Shown: piece by piece, positions 25,907 to 35,251 of the stretch
How the letters are laid out: each line of letters starts with the position of its first letter
How positions within the stretch are numbered: position 1 is the first letter of the stretch
Assembly: GCA_963792895.1 (NCBI GenBank)
Contig: CAWBYA010000004.1
Span: 124,001 to 188,000 of the forward strand
From: UBA6912 sp963792895
GTDB lineage: Bacteria > Actinomycetota > Acidimicrobiia > Spongiisociales > UBA5794
DNA length: 64,000 nucleotides
Direction of reading: 5' to 3'
Notes under the pieces: model-generated
Seen by the model: the letters and a program-made list of their open reading frames with translations, nothing else
Database searches by the model: none
What the model was told of the DNA's origin: nothing
Made by a program: the position numbers and the translations under genes

Positions 25907-26487
25907 GTCGTGCCCTTCGTGGACGGGATGCCGAGCCGTCGCGGGTCAGGTTCAACGGCAGCACGCAAGGCGCGAGCCAGTGCCTTGAAGGCTGCTTCTG
26001 CGATGTGATGGTCATTGGCGCCCGCTGCCGCGAGGTGAAGCGTGAACCCGGCAGTGCGGGCGAATGCCTCGAGGGCGTGCGGGATCATCTGGGTCGAAAG
26101 GGCGCCGATGCGGTCGGCTCGGAAGGGGAGGTCGATGACGGCGTATGGACGGCCGCCGACGTCGACAACCGCATGAGCGCGCGCCTCGTCCATCGGCACC
26201 GTTGCATCCCCATAACGGACGATGCCTGCCCGGTCACCGAGTGCTGCCGCGAAGGCAGAGCCGAGCACGAGCGCCGTGTCCTCGACGGTGTGGTGGTCGT
26301 CGACCTCGAGGTCCCCTTTCGTGGTGATCTCGAGGTCGAACATGCCGTGGTGGGCGAGTGAGGTGAGCACGTGATCGAGGAACCCGATCCCGGTCGCCAC
26401 CGTTGCAGAACCGGACCCGTCGAGGTCGACGCGCACGGCGACCTCCGTCTCGGCCGTCGTGCGTGAGACGTCGGCGGTGCGGGTCAT
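25903..26487 (-). CDS. hisB: Imidazoleglycerol-phosphate dehydratase
   Basis: A monofunctional HisB dehydratase of 194 residues that makes imidazole acetol phosphate. It has the manganese-binding motifs GFLDHVLTSLAHHG, DDHHTVED and, near the end, ANDHHIAEAAFKA. There is no phosphatase domain. ATG at 26487 overlaps the hisC stop by four bases. Confidence 0.97.
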   Translation of the reverse strand: MTRTADVSRTTAETEVAVRVDLDGSGSATVATGIGFLDHVLTSLAHHGMFDLEITTKGDLEVDDHHTVEDTALVLGSAFAAALGDRAGIVRYGDATVPMDEARAHAVVDVGGRPYAVIDLPFRADRIGALSTQMIPHALEAFARTAGFTLHLAAAGANDHHIAEAAFKALARALRAAVEPDPRRLGIPSTKGTT

Positions 26488-27539
26488 GTGAGCTCCTTCT
26501 CGAGGGCGGCGATCAGACGGTCGTCTTCTGCCGGTGCGCGAACGGTGAAGCGGAGATAGCCCTCCAGCGGGCCGCTGTCCGGGTACATCCGCACGACGAG
26601 CCCCTGGGTCATCAATGTCTCGCCGATGGTGCGGGCGGCCGGACCGACCTCGCAGAGCAGGAAGTTCGTCGAAGACGGCAGCACACGAAAGCCAATCCGG
26701 CGGAACGCGTCGGCGAGACGGGTTCGCTCCGCCACAACGGCAGCGACCTGGGTACGCATCCGCTCGGGGGCGCTGAGGGCAGCGACGGCCACCTCGACCG
26801 AGATGCTCGCGATGCTCCCCGGAGGGCGCACCGCATCGATCGCATCGATGAGGTCCGGATGGCCGAGCCCGAACCCGACGCGGATACCCCCGACCCCGAA
26901 GCCCTTCGACAGCGTGTGCAAGGCGAGCAGGTTGGGGTGCCGCTCCACCCACGGTGTCCACGTGTCGCCGGCGAACTCCGCATAGGCGGCATCGAGCACC
27001 ACCAGCCCGTCTGTGGCGGCGATGACGGTCGAGATGGCACCGTCGTCGAGTCGGGCGCCCGTCGGGTTGTCCGGCACGCACAGCCAGGTGACGTCGGCGT
27101 GACGGGCGGCAGCGACCAAGTCGTCGAGCGGGAACGTGAAGTCGGGGCCGGCGGCGGCTACCTGCGTGAGCGAAGCGCCGACTTGGCGGGAGGCGATCTC
27201 ATAGAGGGGGTACGTCGGCGTGACGGCGGCTGCGTGCGTGCCGGGGCCCAGAAACGCCCGCCCGGTCAGGAGGAGGAGCTCGTCGACGCCGGCTCCGACC
27301 GCCACACCCGCCGGATCGGCGCCGGCGTATGCGGCTGCGGCATCGCGGATGGTCTTGTAGCTGGCGCCCGGGTACTCGTTGAGTCTGCGGGCGGCGCTCC
27401 CTGCGATCTCGACGGCCCAGTCGGTGAGGAAGGGTGAGGTGTTGTGATCGAACCGGACCACCTCGTCGACCGCAATACCCGCAGCAGCGGCGATCTCAGC
27501 CGTGGTGGGCTGCCAGCGGTAGCGGGGTGCGGCGCTCAT
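26484..27539 (-). CDS. hisC: Histidinol-phosphate aminotransferase
   Basis: A 351-residue class I/II PLP-dependent aminotransferase. RFDHNTSPF near the start, VPDNPTGARL, VLDAAYAEF and the PLP-lysine segment TLSKGFGVGGIRVGFG are all present, as is the C-terminal GYLRFTVRAPAED. ATG at 27539 overlaps the hisD stop (ATGA). The position between hisD and hisB fixes the assignment. Confidence 0.95.
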   Translation of the reverse strand: MSAAPRYRWQPTTAEIAAAAGIAVDEVVRFDHNTSPFLTDWAVEIAGSAARRLNEYPGASYKTIRDAAAAYAGADPAGVAVGAGVDELLLLTGRAFLGPGTHAAAVTPTYPLYEIASRQVGASLTQVAAAGPDFTFPLDDLVAAARHADVTWLCVPDNPTGARLDDGAISTVIAATDGLVVLDAAYAEFAGDTWTPWVERHPNLLALHTLSKGFGVGGIRVGFGLGHPDLIDAIDAVRPPGSIASISVEVAVAALSAPERMRTQVAAVVAERTRLADAFRRIGFRVLPSSTNFLLCEVGPAARTIGETLMTQGLVVRMYPDSGPLEGYLRFTVRAPAEDDRLIAALEKELT

Positions 27540-28837
27540 TCGGCGTCCTCGAAGCGGATATCGGCAGCGAGTCGGTGGGCGGTCAAGCCCTCGGCTTCGG
27601 CAAGGGTTGCGATGGTCGGGCGCACGGCGGCCAAGCCGTCCCGGGTGAGCTCTTGCACCTGGCGCCACGATCCAAAGTCATCGACCGACAGCGGACCGTA
27701 GGCTGCGGCAAGGCCGCCCGTTGGGAGCACGTGGTTGGCGCCTGTGGCATAGTCGCCTGCCGACTCGGGCGACCAGTGTCCGACGAACACCGAGCCTGCC
27801 GCCGTCAGCCGATCCGCATCACCAGCAGCATCGGTCGTGTGGATGGACAGGTGCTCGGGCGCATATGCGTTGCCGAACTCGATCGCGGCCTCGTGTGTCG
27901 GGGCGAGCACGACCATTCCGTGGTCGCCAAGCGACTTCTCCAAGATGGCGGACCGAGCCAGGCGGGGCAAGAGCCGGGCGATCTCAACCTCGACGCGTGC
28001 GCCGAGCTCAGGCGACGTGGTGACGAGGAGGACAGGGGAGTCTGGGCCGTGCTCGGCCTGGCACAGCAGGTCGGCGGCAACGATCCGGGCGTCGGCGCTC
28101 TCGTCTGCCAGCACCAGAGCCTCGCTGGGCCCGGCAGGCAGGTCGACTGCACAGTCACCGTAGACAGCGAGCTTCGCCGCGGTCACCCAGGCGTTTCCCG
28201 GGCCAACGATCTTCTCGACGCGGCCCACCGTCTCGGTGCCGTACGCCAAGGCGGCGACCGCTTGGGCGCCGCCGACGGCGTAGACCTCTGCGACCCCGAG
28301 GAACGCAGCGGCGGCGAGGATCGCCGGGGCGACCTCGCCGTCATGATCCGCAGGTGTCGTCACGGCTATCTCGGACACGCCGGCGACCTGGGCAGGCACG
28401 ACTCCCATGAGAAGCGATGAGGGGTATGGGGCGCGACCACCCGGAACGTAGACGCCGACTCGTCGCAGCGGGTGCCAGCGGCGGTCGACCCGCACGCCGG
28501 GCATCACCTGGAGGGGCTGATCGGCAGGCCGCTGCGGTTCATGGGCGCGGCGGATGGCGCCGGCCGCCGCCTCGAGCGCCGTGCGCAGCTCCTCCCCTGC
28601 GTGCTCCCAGGCTGTGGTGATGCGGTCCTGTGGCACCTGCAGGGCTCCATCCGAGAGACCGCCGCCGAATCGTGCCGACGCCTCCACGAGGGCGGCGTCG
28701 CCGCGCAGGCGTACGTCGGCCACGATGTCGGTCGCGGCACGACGGACTTCGGGGTCGGGAACGGCAGAGCGGCGCAACACGCCCTCGAGGACCGCCGCAT
28801 CGGCGAGGCTGAGATCGAGCAGACGCAGCCGCATCAT
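27536..28837 (-). CDS. hisD: Histidinol dehydrogenase
   Basis: A 433-residue zinc enzyme performing the last two oxidations of histidine synthesis with NAD+. Family blocks include GVYVPGGRAPYPSSLLM, GVAEVYAVGGAQAVAALAYG, KIVGPGNAWVTAAK, DLPAGPSEALVLAD and CQAEHGPDS. The catalytic Glu-His pair is in YAPEHLSIHT. It overlaps hisG and hisC by four bases each. Confidence 0.97.
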   Translation of the reverse strand: MMRLRLLDLSLADAAVLEGVLRRSAVPDPEVRRAATDIVADVRLRGDAALVEASARFGGGLSDGALQVPQDRITTAWEHAGEELRTALEAAAGAIRRAHEPQRPADQPLQVMPGVRVDRRWHPLRRVGVYVPGGRAPYPSSLLMGVVPAQVAGVSEIAVTTPADHDGEVAPAILAAAAFLGVAEVYAVGGAQAVAALAYGTETVGRVEKIVGPGNAWVTAAKLAVYGDCAVDLPAGPSEALVLADESADARIVAADLLCQAEHGPDSPVLLVTTSPELGARVEVEIARLLPRLARSAILEKSLGDHGMVVLAPTHEAAIEFGNAYAPEHLSIHTTDAAGDADRLTAAGSVFVGHWSPESAGDYATGANHVLPTGGLAAAYGPLSVDDFGSWRQVQELTRDGLAAVRPTIATLAEAEGLTAHRLAADIRFEDAE

Positions 28838-29691
28838 GGGATCACCTGCTCGATGGGAAGCACGAGGATCGCCGATGCGCCTGCCGATCGGAGTTTGGGC
28901 AGGACGCTCCAGACGTCGTCCGACTCGACCACCGAGTGAACGGCAACCATGCCAGGCTCGGCGAGCGGCACGACGGTTGGAGCCTCGTACCCGGGGATGA
29001 TGGCGGCGATCTCGCCGACTGCCGAAGCGGGGGCGTTCATCAACACATATCGCTTGCGGCGAGCCGCCAGCACGCTGCGCACCATCGTCGCCACCTGATC
29101 GGCGAGGTCCCGCTCGGCGCCGGCGAGACCCGTGCGCTGCACCAGTACTGCCTGTGACTCGAGGAGCACGGCAACGGGGCGGAGCCCGTTCACGCGCAGC
29201 GTGCTGCCGCTCGACACCAGATCGACGATCGCATCCGCCACATCGAGGCGAGGCGCCACTTCGACGGAACCACGCAGCGGGACCGTGGTGATCGCAATGC
29301 CCTTGCCGGCGAAGAAACGCTCTGTCACCCGGGCATGTGATGTGGCGATGCGGAGTCCGGCGAAGCCGGCGAGGTCGTCGACGGGTGAGGAGACCGGCAC
29401 CGCAGCTGCGAGGCGACAGTGGCCAAACCCGAGCTCGGTCACCACCTCGACGTCGAGCCCGGCTTCCTCGAGCAGGTCGAGCCCGGTGATGCCGATGCCG
29501 GCGACTCCGTCGGCCACGAGCTCGGGGATGTCCTCGGTGCGGACGAAGAGGAGCTCGACGTCCACGTTGGCCACCGGCACGGACAACGACCGAGTGGTCT
29601 TCTCGAAACGCATGCCACTGTGCAGCAGCAGCTCGGCCGATGGCTCCTCGAGCCTCCCCTTGTTGGGGACGGCGATGCGCAGCGTGCTCAT
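28834..29691 (-). CDS. hisG: ATP phosphoribosyltransferase, long form
   Basis: Catalyses the committed step of histidine synthesis. The 285-residue length includes the C-terminal ACT-like regulatory domain, so this is the long, self-contained form that does not need HisZ and is expected to be histidine-inhibited. The N-terminus reads RIAVPNKGRLEEPS. The PRPP loop VDLVSSGSTLRVNGL lies near residue 168. ATG at 29691 overlaps the stop of the upstream regulator gene by four bases. Confidence 0.96.
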   Translation of the reverse strand: MSTLRIAVPNKGRLEEPSAELLLHSGMRFEKTTRSLSVPVANVDVELLFVRTEDIPELVADGVAGIGITGLDLLEEAGLDVEVVTELGFGHCRLAAAVPVSSPVDDLAGFAGLRIATSHARVTERFFAGKGIAITTVPLRGSVEVAPRLDVADAIVDLVSSGSTLRVNGLRPVAVLLESQAVLVQRTGLAGAERDLADQVATMVRSVLAARRKRYVLMNAPASAVGEIAAIIPGYEAPTVVPLAEPGMVAVHSVVESDDVWSVLPKLRSAGASAILVLPIEQVIP

Positions 29692-30014
29692 GTCGAGCCC
29701 TTCCCGGCAGCGTCGATGAGGTCGAGCATGGCCCGGTACCCGCCTGTGCCGTGCTGGAGCCATTGGTTGATCCGGGTGATCGTCGCGGTCGAAACCCCGG
29801 TGCGGTCGTGGATCTCGCGATAGGGGATGCCGTCGGCCAGCAGGCGGACGACGGCCCACCGCGAGCTCATCTCCTCGAGCTCTCGGTAGGTGCACAGATC
29901 GCGGAAGAAGCGAGCCGCCTCGTCGCGATCCTGCAGAAGGACGATCGCGTCGAAGAGGGCAGCGGTTTCTGCGTTGCGCCAGTCATCGGTGGACATTGGT
30001 ATGCTCATGGTCAT
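29688..30014 (-). CDS. TrpR/YerC-family repressor, likely regulator of the his genes
   Basis: A small (102-108 residues) TrpR-superfamily protein. The YerC-like N-terminal helix is ALFDAIVLLQDRDEAARFFRDLCTYRELEEM. The helix-turn-helix contains IPYREIHDRTGVSTATITRINQWLQHG. YerC-like proteins linked to his genes have been predicted as histidine repressors (HisR). This one is the first gene of the his operon, overlaps hisG by four bases and faces hisA, which supports that role. Starts at 30014, 30008 and 29996 are all possible; none has a clear ribosome-binding site. Confidence 0.8.
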   Translation of the reverse strand: MTMSIPMSTDDWRNAETAALFDAIVLLQDRDEAARFFRDLCTYRELEEMSSRWAVVRLLADGIPYREIHDRTGVSTATITRINQWLQHGTGGYRAMLDLIDAAGKGST

Positions 30015-30028
30015 TCTGTGGTAGCGTT

Positions 30029-30040
30029 TTAGCATGGTAA
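30029..30040. promoter_or_regulatory. Candidate his operator between the regulator gene and hisA
   Basis: TTAGCATGGTAA matches its own reverse complement at 10 of 12 positions. It sits in the 54-base gap between the divergent regulator/his operon and hisA, so one site could control both directions. It is the most symmetric element in the gap. Binding by the TrpR-family protein is inferred. Confidence 0.35.
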
Positions 30041-30068
30041 CACACTACGAACGACTTGGGTGCGAGTC

Positions 30069-30779
30069 ATGCAGGTGATCCCTGCCGTTGACGTGCTCGC
30101 AGGGCGAGTGGTCCGGCTCGTCGAGGGAGACTACGACCGGGTGACCGTCTATGCGGACGACCCCGCCGAGCAGGCGAGACTGTGGATCTCCGAAGGAGCG
30201 ACGCTGGTCCACGTCGTCGATCTCGACGGCGCGAGGGACGGGAGCTTCGATGCAGGTCTGTGGCACAGCCTCAACGCTGCCGGTGTAGCTTTCCAGGTTG
30301 GTGGCGGCATCCGGAGGACGGAAACGGCCATCGCCGCCGTCGACGCAGGAGCCGCCCGGGTGGTGATGGGCACGGCGGCGGTGTGGAACCCCACGCTGCT
30401 GGGCGAGGTCATCGCAGCGATCGGCGGTGAGCGCATCGTTGTCGCCCTCGACGTCCGCGCGGGGCGAGCGACCGGCGCGGGATGGCGCGATGAGGGTCGG
30501 GAGCTCGCGGCCGTGGTCTCCGACGTCGTGGCGCAGGGTGCGGTTCGTGTCCTCGTCACGGGCATCGGGCGCGACGGCACGATGCAGGGCCCGGATCTCG
30601 ACGTGATCCACGAAGTGCAGCAGGCTGGTCCCGAACTCGCCATCCTGGGCTCCGGCGGCGTCGGTTCGCTCGATGACATGCGCATCCTGGCTGCGACCGG
30701 TGTTGAGGGCGCCATCGTTGGTCGAGCGCTCTACGAGGATCGTTTCACCGTTGCCCAGGCGGTGGCTGCGGTGACATGA
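30069..30779 (+). CDS. hisA: HisA / PriA isomerase
   Basis: A 236-residue phosphoribosylformimino-AICAR-phosphate isomerase. The catalytic Asp is in IPAVDVLAG, followed by VVDLDGARDG, QVGGGIRR and the second catalytic Asp in VTGIGRDGTMQGPD. In actinobacteria this fold is often PriA, which also serves as TrpF in tryptophan synthesis. No trpF is seen in the window, so bifunctionality is possible but not shown. It is transcribed away from the other his genes. ATG at 30069 or GTG at 30060 could be the start. Confidence 0.93.
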   Translation: MQVIPAVDVLAGRVVRLVEGDYDRVTVYADDPAEQARLWISEGATLVHVVDLDGARDGSFDAGLWHSLNAAGVAFQVGGGIRRTETAIAAVDAGAARVVMGTAAVWNPTLLGEVIAAIGGERIVVALDVRAGRATGAGWRDEGRELAAVVSDVVAQGAVRVLVTGIGRDGTMQGPDLDVIHEVQQAGPELAILGSGGVGSLDDMRILAATGVEGAIVGRALYEDRFTVAQAVAAVT

Positions 30780-30856
30780 CGGATCGCTCGGCTGCCGACG
30801 CGGACGTCGGGAGCCGTGCTGGTGCGTACGTCCACGCCGCGCCGTAACCTCGCATC

Positions 30857-31537
30857 GTGGATCGGCATGTGCGTGACGACGTCAGGGACGACCTGCGGAG
30901 CCTCTTCGTGGGCGACCGCACGATTGGGGATTCGTTCCCGGCGCCGATCGCGTTCGTCGCCGTCAACGCCTGGCAGGGACTCGGGGCGGCGACCGTTGGA
31001 GCACTGGTCGTCGGCGGCGCCGTTGCCGTGTGGAGGATTCGCAAGGGCCAGCAGGTCGTATACGCCCTCGGCGGGATCGTGGCTATCGGCTTCGCCGCTC
31101 TCATCGCACTGCGGAGCGGGCGGGCCGAGGGCTACTTCCTGCCCGGCATCGTGTCGGCGTTCGCGTGGGCCGCGGTGGCCGTGGTGAGCCTCGTCGTTCG
31201 CAAGCCGCTCGCGGCATGGTCCAGCTGGGCGTTCCGGAGGTGGCCGCGTGACTGGTACTGGCGGCCGGACGTGCGCCCTGCCTACGCAGCAGTGACCGTC
31301 ATCTGGGCCGCGTACTTCACCCTTCGCGGCGGTGTGCAGTGGTTCTTCTACGTCAACGGGCAACCCGAGCTGCTGGCCGTCGCCAAGCTCGCCACGTCGT
31401 GGCCGACCATCCTGCCTCTCCTGATCGTCAGTTACGTGTACGGAAATCGTCGCCTGCAGCGTCTCGGCGGGCCCAACGTCGAGGAGTTCGCCGCAGGCGC
31501 TGCACCGCCGTACGTTGGGCTGCAGCGCGGCTTCTGA
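30857..31537 (+). CDS. DUF3159 family membrane protein
   Basis: 226 residues with about five transmembrane helices after a short polar N-terminus. Blocks such as RPDVRPAYAAVTVIWAAYFTLRGGVQWFFY and a C-terminal region ending in the segment YVYGNRRLQRLGG match the actinobacterial DUF3159 family. The function is unknown. The start is GTG at 30857. It converges on the CDC48-like ATPase gene, ten bases away. Confidence 0.8.
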   Translation: MDRHVRDDVRDDLRSLFVGDRTIGDSFPAPIAFVAVNAWQGLGAATVGALVVGGAVAVWRIRKGQQVVYALGGIVAIGFAALIALRSGRAEGYFLPGIVSAFAWAAVAVVSLVVRKPLAAWSSWAFRRWPRDWYWRPDVRPAYAAVTVIWAAYFTLRGGVQWFFYVNGQPELLAVAKLATSWPTILPLLIVSYVYGNRRLQRLGGPNVEEFAAGAAPPYVGLQRGF

Positions 31538-31549
31538 GCGGCCGGCTCA
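31535..31549. terminator. Short bidirectional hairpin between convergent genes
   Basis: TGAGC and GCTCA pair around GGCCG and include the stop codons of both convergent genes. The stem is only five base pairs with no T-tract, so this is a weak terminator candidate. Confidence 0.25.
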
Positions 31550-33562
31550 CGCCTCGGGTGGAGGTCCTCCCGACAGCGACTCCCGGTAGCGGTTCAGGGC
31601 CGAATCCACGTCCTCCTTGGTGACCGCCATGGCCTTGGAGTCGCGGCGCAGCGCCTGGAGCGCAGCTTCGCGGAGCATTCCTGCGAGCTCGGCAAACGAG
31701 AAGCCGTCGCTGGCGTCGATGACCCGCTCCAGGTCGACGTCGTCGGCGAACGGCACGTCGCTGATCGCAAAGAATGCGGCGCGTGACTCGCGCGGCGGCA
31801 GTCCCAGGTAGAGGTGGGTCTCCAGTCTGCCGGGCCGCAGTAGGGCGCCGTCCACCAAGTCGCGCCGATTGGTGGCACCGATGACGAACACGTCGCCCCG
31901 GTCGGAGACGCCGTCCATCTCGGTGAGGAGCGCGGCAACGACGGAGTCGGTGACGGAGTTGTTCGATTTGCCGCGGACGGGAGCGAGTGCGTCGATCTCG
32001 TCGAAGAAGAGGATGGCGGGGGCGACGGCCCGAGCCCTGGCGAAGACCTCGCGTACGGCGCGCTCGGACTCGCCGACGTATTTGTCGAGCAGTTCTGCGC
32101 CCTTCACGGTGAAGAAGGCAGCACCCGCCTCATGGGCGAGCGCCCGCACGACGAAGGTCTTGCCGGTTCCGGGTGGGCCGTAGAGCAGCAAGCCCCGCGG
32201 TGGCTCGATCCCCAGCCGGGCGAATCGCTCGGGCTCACGCATCTGCCAGATGACGGCCTCGGTGAGCCGCTGTTTCACCTCGTCGAGGTTGGCGACGCGC
32301 TCGAAGCCATATGACGGCATCTCGCCCATTCCGGTGGTGCCCAGTGACGGTGTCGTTGCCGCGATGGCGTCTGCGAGGGCCTCCTGGGTGAGCACGCCGC
32401 CTTTCGGCGCGATGCTGGCCGATGCGTCGACGACGGCCGCCAGGATGTCTGCACCCGAGTATCCGGCGGTGAGACCGGCCAGCTGGCCGTAGTCGAGCTC
32501 TTCGGCCGGCACCTTGGCGAGCGCCGATTCGAACAGCAGCGCACGGCGTTCTGTGTCGGGCGGGGGGATGGTGAGGGTACGTGGCATCAGCGGCGACGAC
32601 GTGACCGTCACGGGCAGCTTCGAAGCCGACGACACCCCGAGCACGACGGCGATGCGGCTGCGCTCGACCACGGCCTCGAGGAACCAGCGCATGATCGCCG
32701 CCATCTGGGTGCGGAACATGGCGTCATCGCCCGCTACCGCATCCAGGCGGTCGACGAATATGACGCCGGGTGCCGGAATGCCCTTGACCGTTCGCTCCAG
32801 CCGTTCGAGCAGCTTCTCCGGCTTGAAGACGAGCTCGAGCGACACCTCTTGGACCGGCGACCCGGCCCTGGCGGCAGCAGCGGCGACGAGCTCGGACTTG
32901 CCGCACCCCGCCGGTCCTTCGAGCAACACCCCTGCCACTCGAGGAAGCCCCCATGCGGCGGGCAGGTCTTTGGCAGACGTGAGCAGCGACAGCCACCCCG
33001 TCATGACATCGAGCTCTGTGTCCAGCCCGGCGAGGAGTGCCTCAGCGGTCGTTGGAGCCTCACCGCCGACCCGTCCGGCCGGGTGTGCGACGAGATCGGC
33101 CGGTTGTTCACCCTTCTCGTACACCATTGTTGCGCTGCCCACGAGTGCAGCGTTGCCCGGCTGGACGGCGAAGATACGAAGCTCCACTTCGCCGGCGTCG
33201 TCTCCATTGCCGTACGCAGTGCGGGTCACGACGAGGTCGCCGACGGTCACGGGGAGACCCTGCAGGGAGCGGCTGAGATGACGGGTGTCGAGCGGTGCGT
33301 CGGCACCCTCCAACCCGACCTGGAGCGCATCGGGCAGGGGAGCCCTGACCACGTCGATGCTGTCCCCGCTCTTCACTCCCGCATTGAGCATCGTGCGGTT
33401 CCCGACGAGGATGGCGGTGGGCGACGGGACGTCCCCAGGGGCTACTCGGCAATGGGTTGCGCCCAGCTTCACCGTCCCGCCCCCGGGCAGGCCCAAGGCT
33501 CGCAGCAGCGAGGCGTCGGCGCGCGCCGTTGGATCGGTTCCGGGTCGGACGATGAAACGCAT
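31547..33562 (-). CDS. cpa: CDC48-like AAA+ ATPase of actinobacteria (Cpa-like)
   Basis: 671 residues: an N-terminal substrate-binding region (about 1-165) and two AAA modules. D1 has Walker A GPAGCGKS (216-223), but its Walker B reads VIFVDRLD with Arg272 where the catalytic Glu should be, so D1 is probably hydrolysis-deficient. D2 has canonical GPPGTGKT (462-469), pore loop KYVGESE and Walker B ILFFDEID (Glu522). The actinobacterial CDC48-like protein Cpa has been reported to work with the 20S proteasome. ATG at 33562 begins the conserved part. No proteasome genes are in the window. Confidence 0.85.
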   Translation of the reverse strand: MRFIVRPGTDPTARADASLLRALGLPGGGTVKLGATHCRVAPGDVPSPTAILVGNRTMLNAGVKSGDSIDVVRAPLPDALQVGLEGADAPLDTRHLSRSLQGLPVTVGDLVVTRTAYGNGDDAGEVELRIFAVQPGNAALVGSATMVYEKGEQPADLVAHPAGRVGGEAPTTAEALLAGLDTELDVMTGWLSLLTSAKDLPAAWGLPRVAGVLLEGPAGCGKSELVAAAAARAGSPVQEVSLELVFKPEKLLERLERTVKGIPAPGVIFVDRLDAVAGDDAMFRTQMAAIMRWFLEAVVERSRIAVVLGVSSASKLPVTVTSSPLMPRTLTIPPPDTERRALLFESALAKVPAEELDYGQLAGLTAGYSGADILAAVVDASASIAPKGGVLTQEALADAIAATTPSLGTTGMGEMPSYGFERVANLDEVKQRLTEAVIWQMREPERFARLGIEPPRGLLLYGPPGTGKTFVVRALAHEAGAAFFTVKGAELLDKYVGESERAVREVFARARAVAPAILFFDEIDALAPVRGKSNNSVTDSVVAALLTEMDGVSDRGDVFVIGATNRRDLVDGALLRPGRLETHLYLGLPPRESRAAFFAISDVPFADDVDLERVIDASDGFSFAELAGMLREAALQALRRDSKAMAVTKEDVDSALNRYRESLSGGPPPEA

Positions 33563-33590
33563 GGTCCGCCAGGCTACACCGGGCTCCGGA

Positions 33591-35216
33591 TCAGCTTGCG
33601 AGCGTGCTGACCACGGACACGGGACGCGACGGGAGCCCGAGGGGCGCAGAGCTGTCGATGATCGTGACGCCGGGGCGCTCCAGCCAGCGCCAGAGGAGCC
33701 ACAACTCCTCAGCGGCTTCGGCGGATGGCGGCGTTGGTGGTGGCTGATCGGTAGCCGGTGAGTGGGGGAGCAGGGGTGTAGGGTCCGGCCGCGACCAGGC
33801 AACGGCGAGCTTGGCGCCGTCGATCATCACCGAGGCTCCGTCGGCGTCCTCGGCCCACACGGTGCCAGCACCGGTCAGTGCTTGCCAGATGCGGCGCGTC
33901 TCGAGCGCCCGCGCCAAGGTCCGGTAGCGGTCTCTGACGTCCGCAGCTTCCTCGAATCTGGCGCGCTCTGCCAGGGTGCGCATCCGTTCGACGAGTGGGC
34001 CGAGCAGCAGCGATGGGTCTGCGGTGATGCCCAGCACCAGCCGGTCGACGACCGCTCGATACTCCGCGGGGTCAACGGTGCCGTCGCACGGGCAGAGGGC
34101 AACACCGAGCTGGCTGAAGCGGCACGCCGCCTCGCCGCCCTTGGTGCCCATGCACCGGCGTATCGGTACCGCATCCCACAACGCGTGCATCACCTGCTCT
34201 GCCTGCTGTCGTCGCCGGAAGGGCCCGAGGTGTGCGAGGGCGCTGGGCCGCTGGCTGCGGACGATCGAGAGTCGCGGGAAGGCTTCGGCCGTGAGGCGAA
34301 GCCAATGGGTGCTGCGCGAGGGGCGCGAGCGGCGGTTGTAGCGAGGGCGGTGCGCATGGATCAACCGCAGCTCGGTGACCGACGCCTCCAGCTCGGTCGC
34401 ACACACACGATGCTCGATGGTGGTGAGGTCGCGTAGCATTTGGGCAACCCGGCGCCGCCGATCGCCGTAGAAATACGACCGCACCCGGCTCCGCAGGTTC
34501 TTGGCCTTGCCGATGTAGATGACCTCGCCGGAGCGGTCATGGAACACGTAGACGCCGGGGAGGCGCGGGAGTCCGTCGGTGAGGCCCAGCTTGGCGTAGT
34601 GGGGGGCACCCCGTGCCGTTGGGAGCCGCATCAAGTCCTCGAGGTAGGTGGCACCAATCGCACCCGCCCGGCCCAACAGCTCGAAGAACACATGGGCCGT
34701 GGCTCTGGCATCGTCGAGCGCGCGATGGGTCGGAGTGTGGGGCGATCTCAGGTGGGCGGCGATTGTGCCGAGACGGAAGTTGCGCACCTCGTCGGCGAGG
34801 AGCCGGCGCGCCAGCGCCGCCGTGTCGCTGGACCGGTTGGAAAGGCGGCCGTACCCCAGGCGGCCGGCGGCTGCGTTGAGGAAGCTCAGATCAAAGCGAA
34901 CGTTGTGTCCGACGATCACTGCATCGCCGATGAACTCGAGCAGGGCGGGCAGCACCTCCTCGATCGGTGGGGCGTCGATGACCATGGCATGAGTGATGCC
35001 GGTGAGGATCGTGATCGAGGGCGGGATGGGCACACCGGGGTCGACGAGTGAATGGAAGGTCCCGGTGAGCTCGCCGCTCACGTACCGCACGGCCCCGACT
35101 TCCGTGATGCGGCAGTCGTGCGGCGAGCCACCGGTGGTTTCGAGGTCGAGGATGCAGAACGGCACGGTGTGGAGCGGGGCGCCGAGATCGTCGAAGCTGC
35201 GCTGGGTGCCGAGCAC
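33591..35216 (-). CDS. DnaQ-type DEDD exonuclease fused to UvrC-like GIY-YIG nuclease
   Basis: A 541-residue fusion. Residues about 1-185 are a 3'-5' exonuclease (DLETTGG with Asp24 and Glu26, GHNVRFDLSFL, HRALDDARAT). Residues about 215-300 are a GIY-YIG endonuclease domain (GVYVFHD, then VIYIGKAKNLRSRVRSYF), followed by UvrC-like helices with a UVR-type ERARFEEAADVRDRYR. The architecture is known in actinobacteria and is distinct from UvrC. A perfect LexA box lies 37 bases upstream of the GTG at 35216, so damage induction is likely. Confidence 0.88.
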   Translation of the reverse strand: MLGTQRSFDDLGAPLHTVPFCILDLETTGGSPHDCRITEVGAVRYVSGELTGTFHSLVDPGVPIPPSITILTGITHAMVIDAPPIEEVLPALLEFIGDAVIVGHNVRFDLSFLNAAAGRLGYGRLSNRSSDTAALARRLLADEVRNFRLGTIAAHLRSPHTPTHRALDDARATAHVFFELLGRAGAIGATYLEDLMRLPTARGAPHYAKLGLTDGLPRLPGVYVFHDRSGEVIYIGKAKNLRSRVRSYFYGDRRRRVAQMLRDLTTIEHRVCATELEASVTELRLIHAHRPRYNRRSRPSRSTHWLRLTAEAFPRLSIVRSQRPSALAHLGPFRRRQQAEQVMHALWDAVPIRRCMGTKGGEAACRFSQLGVALCPCDGTVDPAEYRAVVDRLVLGITADPSLLLGPLVERMRTLAERARFEEAADVRDRYRTLARALETRRIWQALTGAGTVWAEDADGASVMIDGAKLAVAWSRPDPTPLLPHSPATDQPPPTPPSAEAAEELWLLWRWLERPGVTIIDSSAPLGLPSRPVSVVSTLAS

Positions 35217-35251
35217 CGGACCGTCCTCGTTCGGGGAGAAGGCGACGGTAG

